A stretch of 64,000 bases of DNA, taken from NCBI RefSeq assembly GCF_003149455.1, contig NZ_QFFK01000001.1:924328-988327 (forward strand), in the 5' to 3' direction. This stretch comes from Chitinophaga deserti. Its GTDB lineage: Bacteria; Bacteroidota; Bacteroidia; Chitinophagales; Chitinophagaceae. Below are positions 58,954 to 64,000 of this stretch, in pieces. The translations under genes and the position numbers were made by a program. Position 1 is the stretch's first letter. Every line of letters starts with the position of its first letter. The notes under the pieces were generated by a model, which saw only the letters and a program-made list of their open reading frames with translations, had not been told where the DNA came from and searched no databases.

Positions 58954-60351
58954 TTAACCGTGCTGGATGCCGGTTTCTTCTTCGGTAAGCGAGCCATTGG
59001 TGCCCACTTTCATGAGGTTGGGGTGATAAGCTTCGTTGTGTTGGGTAACGTCCAGGCCGAGTTCTTCTTCTTCGTCAGTCACGCGGAGCGGGTGAACGTA
59101 GTTGATGAACTTGAAGATAGCCCAGGATACCGCAAAGCTGTAACCTACTACCAGCAGGAGGCCAAGTGTTTGTTTATAGAACAGGCTGAAGTTTCCATAA
59201 GCCCAGCCGCTTTCTGTAAGAGCGGGGTTTACTGCCTGAGAAGCGAAAATACCTGTCAGGAGCATACCGGTCATACCACCTACACCATGGCAGGGGAATA
59301 CATCCAGCGTATCATCGATAGAAGATTTGTTTTTGAAGTGTACCACCAGGTTGGATACAATAGCTGCAGCGAAACCAATGAACAGCGATTGCGGAACACC
59401 TACGAAGCCGGCAGCAGGGGTGATAGCCACCATACCTACAACTGCACCGATGCAGAAACCAAGTACCGAAGGCTTACGGCCGCGGATCACATCGAAGAAG
59501 ATCCAGGAAAGACCAGCAGCGGCAGTAGCTGTGTTAGTAGCGGCAAAAGCGGTAACCGCCAGAGAGTTGGCACCGAGTGAAGAACCTGCGTTGAAACCAA
59601 ACCAGCCAAACCAGAGAAGACCGGTACCCAGCAGTACGAAAGGTACGTTTGCAGGGGTCAGCTCTTTTTTAGCGATGTGGTCTTTACGGCGGCGGAGAAC
59701 AAGTGCTCCGGCGAGTGCGGCGCAACCTGCGGAAATATGTACTACCGTACCACCGGCAAAGTCAAGCACACCCAGTTTAAAGAGAATGCCTTCGGGATGC
59801 CAGGTCCAGTGTGCGATGGGCGCATATACAAGGAGACTGAACAGTACCATGAAGAGCACGTAAGAGGTAAAGCGGATACGCTCAGCCACGGCTCCAACTA
59901 CCAGTGCCGGAGTGATTACGGCAAACTTCAATTGGAAAAGCGCGAAAAGCATCAGGGGAATTGTGGGGCCAAGGCTCCAGGGCCCGCCGTCAGGTACTCC
60001 CTTAAAGAAGAAGAAAGTAGACGGGTCGCCGATGATCCCGTTCTGGGATGTACCGAATGCCAGGCTGAAACCTACCACAACCCAGATCACACTGATAAGG
60101 CCGGTGGCGATAAAGCTCTGCATCATGGTAGAGATGATGTTCTTTCGGTTTACCATGCCTCCGTAGAAGAAGGACAAACCGGGGGTCATCAAAAACACCA
60201 GACAGGTGGCTACCAGTATCCAGGCTACATCTGCAGCATTATACTTGCTGGCGTCAGCAAAAGTTGTCGGGGTCGGTAAAAAAATGCCAATTACGGCAAG
60301 CCCGGCCAAAACGATAAAGGGCAGATAATCCTGAAATGAATTTTTCTTCAT
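58954..60351 (-). CDS. amt: Ammonium transporter
   Basis: A 465-residue Amt/MEP/Rh channel with about 11 helices. The conserved signature GGTVVHISAGCAALAGAL and the pore histidines (VVHISAG and FPCHGVGGMTGML) are visible. The long acidic C-terminal tail (from about residue 420) contains DEEEELGLDVTQHNEAYHP, the usual PII-responsive region, followed by a 20-residue Gly/Thr/Glu extension. No glnB gene is adjacent. The upstream gap 60352-60766 is AT-rich. Confidence 0.94.
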   Translation of the reverse strand: MKKNSFQDYLPFIVLAGLAVIGIFLPTPTTFADASKYNAADVAWILVATCLVFLMTPGLSFFYGGMVNRKNIISTMMQSFIATGLISVIWVVVGFSLAFGTSQNGIIGDPSTFFFFKGVPDGGPWSLGPTIPLMLFALFQLKFAVITPALVVGAVAERIRFTSYVLFMVLFSLLVYAPIAHWTWHPEGILFKLGVLDFAGGTVVHISAGCAALAGALVLRRRKDHIAKKELTPANVPFVLLGTGLLWFGWFGFNAGSSLGANSLAVTAFAATNTATAAAGLSWIFFDVIRGRKPSVLGFCIGAVVGMVAITPAAGFVGVPQSLFIGFAAAIVSNLVVHFKNKSSIDDTLDVFPCHGVGGMTGMLLTGIFASQAVNPALTESGWAYGNFSLFYKQTLGLLLVVGYSFAVSWAIFKFINYVHPLRVTDEEEELGLDVTQHNEAYHPNLMKVGTNGSLTEEETGIQHG

Positions 60352-60442
60352 AGCGTTTCATTTTAAAATTCTCAATAAAAGTAGGTGAGGGATTTAAAAC
60401 CTCAAATAGAACGCCCGAAAATTGGAAAACATTGAAAATTCA

Positions 60443-60529
60443 TGGGATTATGAGGCCGATACAGCAATCATATTAAAATCAGATGCAATATAATATTTGA
60501 TTTTATGATAATTTGATGGGATAATGAGG
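60443..60529. repeat. Direct repeat in the amt upstream region
   Basis: TGGGATTATGAGG (60443-60455) and TGGGATAATGAGG (60517-60529) match in 12 of 13 bases, 74 bp apart, with an inverted pair AAAATCA/TGATTTT between them. They may be regulator sites for amt. The remaining bases of this 415-bp gap hold only a hairpin near uvrB. Confidence 0.4.
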
Positions 60530-60681
60530 GGGTATTATCAGTATTAACAAACTATATTTCAATTGATTATGAGAATATTTAGCGCCAGATTACGAAATTC
60601 TAATTTGCAGGTATGAATGTGCTACTACAAAAATGCATAAAACCTTACAAAGCTTTGATCAGTAAGGTTTTAAATATTAAA

Positions 60682-60719
60682 GCGAATTGCACTGGCTGTA
60701 TAAAAACCGTACAATTCGC
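60682..60719 (-). terminator. Likely terminator of uvrB
   Basis: An 11-bp stem, one mismatch (GCGAATTGCAC with GTACAATTCGC), lies 48 bp after the uvrB stop on the minus strand and is followed by TTTAATATTT, a weak T-rich tail. Confidence 0.55.
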
Positions 60720-60766
60720 CCAATCATATTATAAATAATTCTATGCTGCTTTATTTGTTTTAGCAA

Positions 60767-62815
60767 CTAATTTCTCTTCATATTCTCGAGTTCCTGCTGC
60801 ATATTGAACATCTGGTCGCGCAAACGGGCGGCTTCCATAAAATCCAGGTCCTTGGCAGCCTTCTCCATTTCTTTCTTCACCTTCGCGATACTCTTCTCCA
60901 TCTGCGGAATACTTTGTACGGTGCTTGCATTGAACGCCTTACCCTCATCCTGCACCACCGCCATCTCATCATGTACAGCGTACGGGGACGACTCATCGAA
61001 GTGCCGAATGGCCAGTACAGAGGTTTGCCCCATAATCTGTTCTTTAGACTTACGGACCGTTCTGGGTGTAATCCCGTTTTCTTCGTTGTGCTTACGCTGC
61101 TTCTCCCTCCGGCGGTCGGTTTCGTCTATAGTGCGCTGCATACTGTCCGTTATCTTGTCTGCATAGAATATCACCTTACCATCCACATTCCTCGCCGCAC
61201 GCCCCGAAGTCTGGGTAAGTGAACGCTCATCCCTAAGGAAGCCTTCCTTATCCGCATCCAGGATCGCCACCAGCGACACCTCAGGCAAGTCAAGCCCTTC
61301 CCTCAGAAGGTTCACCCCCACCAGTACATCTATATTACCAAGGCGCAAATCCCGCAGGATCTCCACCCGCTCCAGTGTATCCACTTCACTATGTATGTAC
61401 CTCGACTTAATATTAATACGATGCAGGTACTTGTCCATTTCCTCTGCCATACGCTTGGTAAGGGTAGTTACCAGTACGCGGTCGCCCTTCTTCACCGTTT
61501 TATCAATCTCATCCAGCAGGTCATCCACCTGGTTCTTACTGGGCCTTATCTCAATTGGGGGGTCCAGGAGGCCCGTAGGGCGAACGATTTGCTCTACCAC
61601 CACACCCTCAGTTTGACGCAGTTCATATTCTCCGGGGGTGGCACTTACGAATATCGTCTGGTTCAGCAGGCTTTCAAACTCGTGGAAGTTCAGCGGCCGG
61701 TTATCCAGGGCGGAAGGCAGCCGGAAGCCGTAATCTACCAGGGTAAGTTTGCGGGAGCGGTCGCCCCCGTACATACCGCTCACCTGCGGGATGGTAACGT
61801 GGCTTTCATCGATGACCAGCAGGAAGTCTTTCGGGAAATAGTCGAGCAGGCAGAAGGGCCTTGTACCGGGCTTACGCCGGTCCAGGAAGCGGGAGTAGTT
61901 CTCAATACCGCTGCAATACCCCAGCTCACGGATCATCTCCACGTCGTAGTTTACTCTTTCTGAGAGCCGTTGGGCCTCAATGAGCTTCCCTTCTTTCTTG
62001 AAATAATCTACCTGCGCACTCATTTCATCCTGTATCTCATGGAGGATCTGCACCATCATGTCTTTCGGCGCGATGTACAGATTCGCCGGGAAGATGGCCG
62101 CAGTATCCATGGTACCAATGCGCTTACCGTTCTGTACATCGAAAGTCTCTATCTCTTCGATTTCATCGCCAAAGAAGGTAATTCGGTAACCATAGTCCAC
62201 ATAGGGCAGATTAATATCGACCGTATCGCCCTGAACGCGGAAGTTACCCCGGTTAAAATCTCCTGTGGTACGCGAATACAAGGCATTTACCAGTCCGTGG
62301 AGCATCGTGTTCCTCCCCAGCTGCTGGCCTTTGAAGATCCGGATGATACCGTTCTCAAAGTCGGTGGGGTTACCCATACCATATATGCAGGAAACGGAGG
62401 CTACCACAATAATGTCCCGCCGGCCGGAAAGCAGGTTCGAGGTGGCACGGAGGCGCAGTTTATCCAGTTCCTCGTTGATGGCGAGGTCTTTTTCTATGTA
62501 GGTATCGCTCACGGGCATGTATGCCTCTGGCTGGTAATAATCATAATAGCTCACGAAGTACTCCACCGCGTTTTCGGGGAAGAACTGCCTGAATTCCCCA
62601 TAGAGTTGTGCTACAAGGGTTTTATTATGGGTCAGCACCAGTGTGGGCTTCTGCACATTCTGGATCACATTGGCTACGGTAAAGGTTTTACCCGAACCGG
62701 TAACCCCCAGCAGGGTTTGAGCGCGTTCGCCATCCTGCAGCCCTTCGGTGAGCTGTGCAATGGCGGTGGGCTGATCGCCTGAGGGTTTATAAGGTGCTTC
62801 TAATTTGAAAGGCAT
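60767..62815 (-). CDS. uvrB: Excinuclease ABC subunit B
   Basis: A 682-residue nucleotide excision repair helicase-like protein. Visible features: Walker A GVTGSGKTF near residue 38, the beta-hairpin region YYDYYQPEAYMPVSDTYIEK near 90-110, helicase motifs (TLTKRMAEEM, GVNLLREGLDLPEVSLV, QTSGRAARN) and the C-terminal UVR domain (KVKKEMEKAAKDLDFMEAARLRDQM) for UvrA/UvrC contact. Full length. It works with UvrA and UvrC, which are not in this window. Confidence 0.97.
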   Translation of the reverse strand: MPFKLEAPYKPSGDQPTAIAQLTEGLQDGERAQTLLGVTGSGKTFTVANVIQNVQKPTLVLTHNKTLVAQLYGEFRQFFPENAVEYFVSYYDYYQPEAYMPVSDTYIEKDLAINEELDKLRLRATSNLLSGRRDIIVVASVSCIYGMGNPTDFENGIIRIFKGQQLGRNTMLHGLVNALYSRTTGDFNRGNFRVQGDTVDINLPYVDYGYRITFFGDEIEEIETFDVQNGKRIGTMDTAAIFPANLYIAPKDMMVQILHEIQDEMSAQVDYFKKEGKLIEAQRLSERVNYDVEMIRELGYCSGIENYSRFLDRRKPGTRPFCLLDYFPKDFLLVIDESHVTIPQVSGMYGGDRSRKLTLVDYGFRLPSALDNRPLNFHEFESLLNQTIFVSATPGEYELRQTEGVVVEQIVRPTGLLDPPIEIRPSKNQVDDLLDEIDKTVKKGDRVLVTTLTKRMAEEMDKYLHRINIKSRYIHSEVDTLERVEILRDLRLGNIDVLVGVNLLREGLDLPEVSLVAILDADKEGFLRDERSLTQTSGRAARNVDGKVIFYADKITDSMQRTIDETDRRREKQRKHNEENGITPRTVRKSKEQIMGQTSVLAIRHFDESSPYAVHDEMAVVQDEGKAFNASTVQSIPQMEKSIAKVKKEMEKAAKDLDFMEAARLRDQMFNMQQELENMKRN

Positions 62816-62906
62816 ATCGTGTCTGATTTAACTGCGGGTCAACGAATTTCGTAATTTATGGGGGAATGACCGAACTTCGGTCCCAAAATTCGACAAATCG
62901 ACTGAC

Positions 62907-63701
62907 ATGAAAAAGGTTTTATCCATACTGCTGTTGATCACGCTTGGCTACATACCATCCGCAAGCGCATACGGCCCCACAGGGCACCGCGTGGTAGCCG
63001 AAATCGCTACCTTCCGCCTCAGTAACAAAGCTAAACTCGGAATACAAAAGATCATAGGCAACGAAAGTCTTGCCATGATCGCCAACTGGCCCGACTTCAT
63101 TAAGTCCGACACTACGGATACCTACAAACACACCTCTTCCTGGCATTACCTCGACTTTCCCGGCCATTGTACCCGTGCTGAATTCGACCGTATTATGGCA
63201 GCTGCCAAAGGGGAAAACCTGTACAGCCAGACAATGGCAATGATCGCTCAGCTTAAGAACCCGAAAACATCGGCTGCACAAAAACGCTTTGCGCTCACCT
63301 TCCTCGTTCACCTCATCGGGGATATGCATATGCCCCTGCACGTTGGGCGCGACGAGGATATGGGGGGCAACAAAATCCAGGTTTCCTGGTTCGAACGCCC
63401 TACCAACCTTCATCGTGTATGGGACGAGCACCTCATCGATTTCCAGCAATACAGCTACACCGAATATGCGCACAACCTGAACCGTGTAACTACTTCCGCC
63501 AAAGCTTCACTAATACGCCAGGGCAGCGTGGCCGACTGGATGTGGGAATCCCATGTATTAAGTGATAAAATATATGACCGGACCAACTCCGGCGACAAAC
63601 TGAGCTACCGTTACAACTACCTTTTCGTGGAAGATCTGAATGATCAGTTACTGAAGGGCGGGGTACGGCTGGCCAGGGTATTGAATGAAATCTTCGCTTA
63701 G
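62907..63701 (+). CDS. S1/P1 nuclease
   Basis: A 264-residue secreted zinc nuclease with a signal peptide (1-21, ending SASA). Zinc-ligand motifs are visible: GPTGHRVVAEIA at the start, HLIGDMHMPLHVG and HRVWDEHLI, then SVADWMWESHVL near the end. The mature enzyme appears to begin with Tyr rather than the Trp1 usual in fungal and plant members, whose N-terminal amine and backbone bind zinc. It degrades single-stranded nucleic acid, probably in the periplasm or outside. It is divergent from uvrB. Confidence 0.92.
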   Translation: MKKVLSILLLITLGYIPSASAYGPTGHRVVAEIATFRLSNKAKLGIQKIIGNESLAMIANWPDFIKSDTTDTYKHTSSWHYLDFPGHCTRAEFDRIMAAAKGENLYSQTMAMIAQLKNPKTSAAQKRFALTFLVHLIGDMHMPLHVGRDEDMGGNKIQVSWFERPTNLHRVWDEHLIDFQQYSYTEYAHNLNRVTTSAKASLIRQGSVADWMWESHVLSDKIYDRTNSGDKLSYRYNYLFVEDLNDQLLKGGVRLARVLNEIFA

Positions 63702-63777
63702 GCCATTTGCAGAAAGGCATAAAAGCCTGCATAAAATGGGGGTCTATTAAGCGGATAAAAGCCATTTTAGGATAGAA

Positions 63778-63876
63778 AAAATGTATTCTAACCGTATTGT
63801 AACCGTATTAATACCGTGTCCTAACCGTATTGTAACCGTATTGTAACCGTATTAAAACAGTATTCTAACCCTATGT
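63778..63876. repeat. 11-bp phased intergenic repeat array 3
   Basis: Exactly 99 bp as nine 11-bp units: AAAATGTATTC, TAACCGTATTG, TAACCGTATTA, ATACCGTGTCC, TAACCGTATTG, TAACCGTATTG, TAACCGTATTA, AAACAGTATTC and TAACCCTATGT. CTAACCCT at the end is mirrored by AGGGTTAG about 30 bp further right. The array lies 76 bp after the nuclease gene. The rest of the window to 64000 has no gene; TTCGCTTTACA occurs twice, 32 bp apart (63954, 63986). Confidence 0.85.
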
Positions 63877-64000
63877 CTTACACTGAAAAAACTTTACAGG
63901 GTTAGGGGGTTAAGTACGGGATTGGCTTGACAGCATTGTCGTTAAACACTGTTTTCGCTTTACAGTTACTTGGCTTGCGATCAAATTCGCTTTACAATTG

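Overview
The window reads as chromosome of a Bacteroidota bacterium, most likely Chitinophagaceae (Chitinophaga-like). The evidence is a complete alternative complex III (ActA-F) next to a caa3/aa3-type cytochrome oxidase, DUF2911, DUF4197, DUF6263 and DUF5606 proteins, TIGR02757, a lamin-tail surface protein, and promoters of the Bacteroidota type (TAnnTTTG at -7, weak TTG at -33) with no obvious Shine-Dalgarno sequences. No rRNA, tRNA, prophage, insertion sequence or CRISPR array was found.

Layout. 1-24400 is mostly housekeeping: a DUF2911 protein, a trans-sulfuration PLP enzyme, TIGR02757, a fatty-acid hydroxylase, an unusual serine-hydrolase/NodB fusion, a FAH-family hydrolase with a flavin reductase, a universal stress protein, lysS, a dipeptidyl peptidase IV, csaA, an aldo/keto reductase, the coaX-OMP-lptC group, meaB, a Gdx-type SMR exporter with a leader ORF, and a MarR regulator with a cysteine-rich tail. 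24425-40470, all on the minus strand, is one respiratory block: actABCDEF, coxII, coxI, ctaB, two coxIII genes, a subunit IV gene, SCO, DUF420/CtaM and a small CxxC membrane protein. It should carry electrons from menaquinol through ACIII to the oxidase and supply heme O and Cu for assembly. 42269-50207 is a metal (probably zinc) homeostasis locus: a TonB receptor, a COG0523 GTPase, a MerC protein, then an ABC ATPase, a His-rich FtsX permease, a DUF3299 lipoprotein, SCO and a Zur-like Fur protein. 50274-63701 holds pepF, DUF5606, a lamin-tail protein, asd, DUF2461, a porin with amt, uvrB and an S1/P1 nuclease.

The most interesting signals are intergenic. (1) Four minus-strand copies, plus one decayed copy, of a compact unit at 945-1074, 16344-16480, 16617-16748 and 17208-17342. 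Each has two direct repeats exactly 21 bp apart (LytTR-like), then about 31 bp, a -7 box, a near-invariant 5' RNA segment, and an intrinsic terminator whose stem differs between copies but stays paired. This looks like a multi-copy family of regulated RNAs of about 55-60 nt. (2) Four intergenic arrays (9353-9451, 15930-16061, 52187-52307, 63778-63876) share no sequence but all keep a strict 11-bp period, usually with an internal inversion. (3) Paired GCAAC-N3-GTTGC palindromes lie between the divergent MerC and ABC genes of the zinc locus, and a TTTAG-N6-CTAAA operator lies upstream of its TonB receptor.
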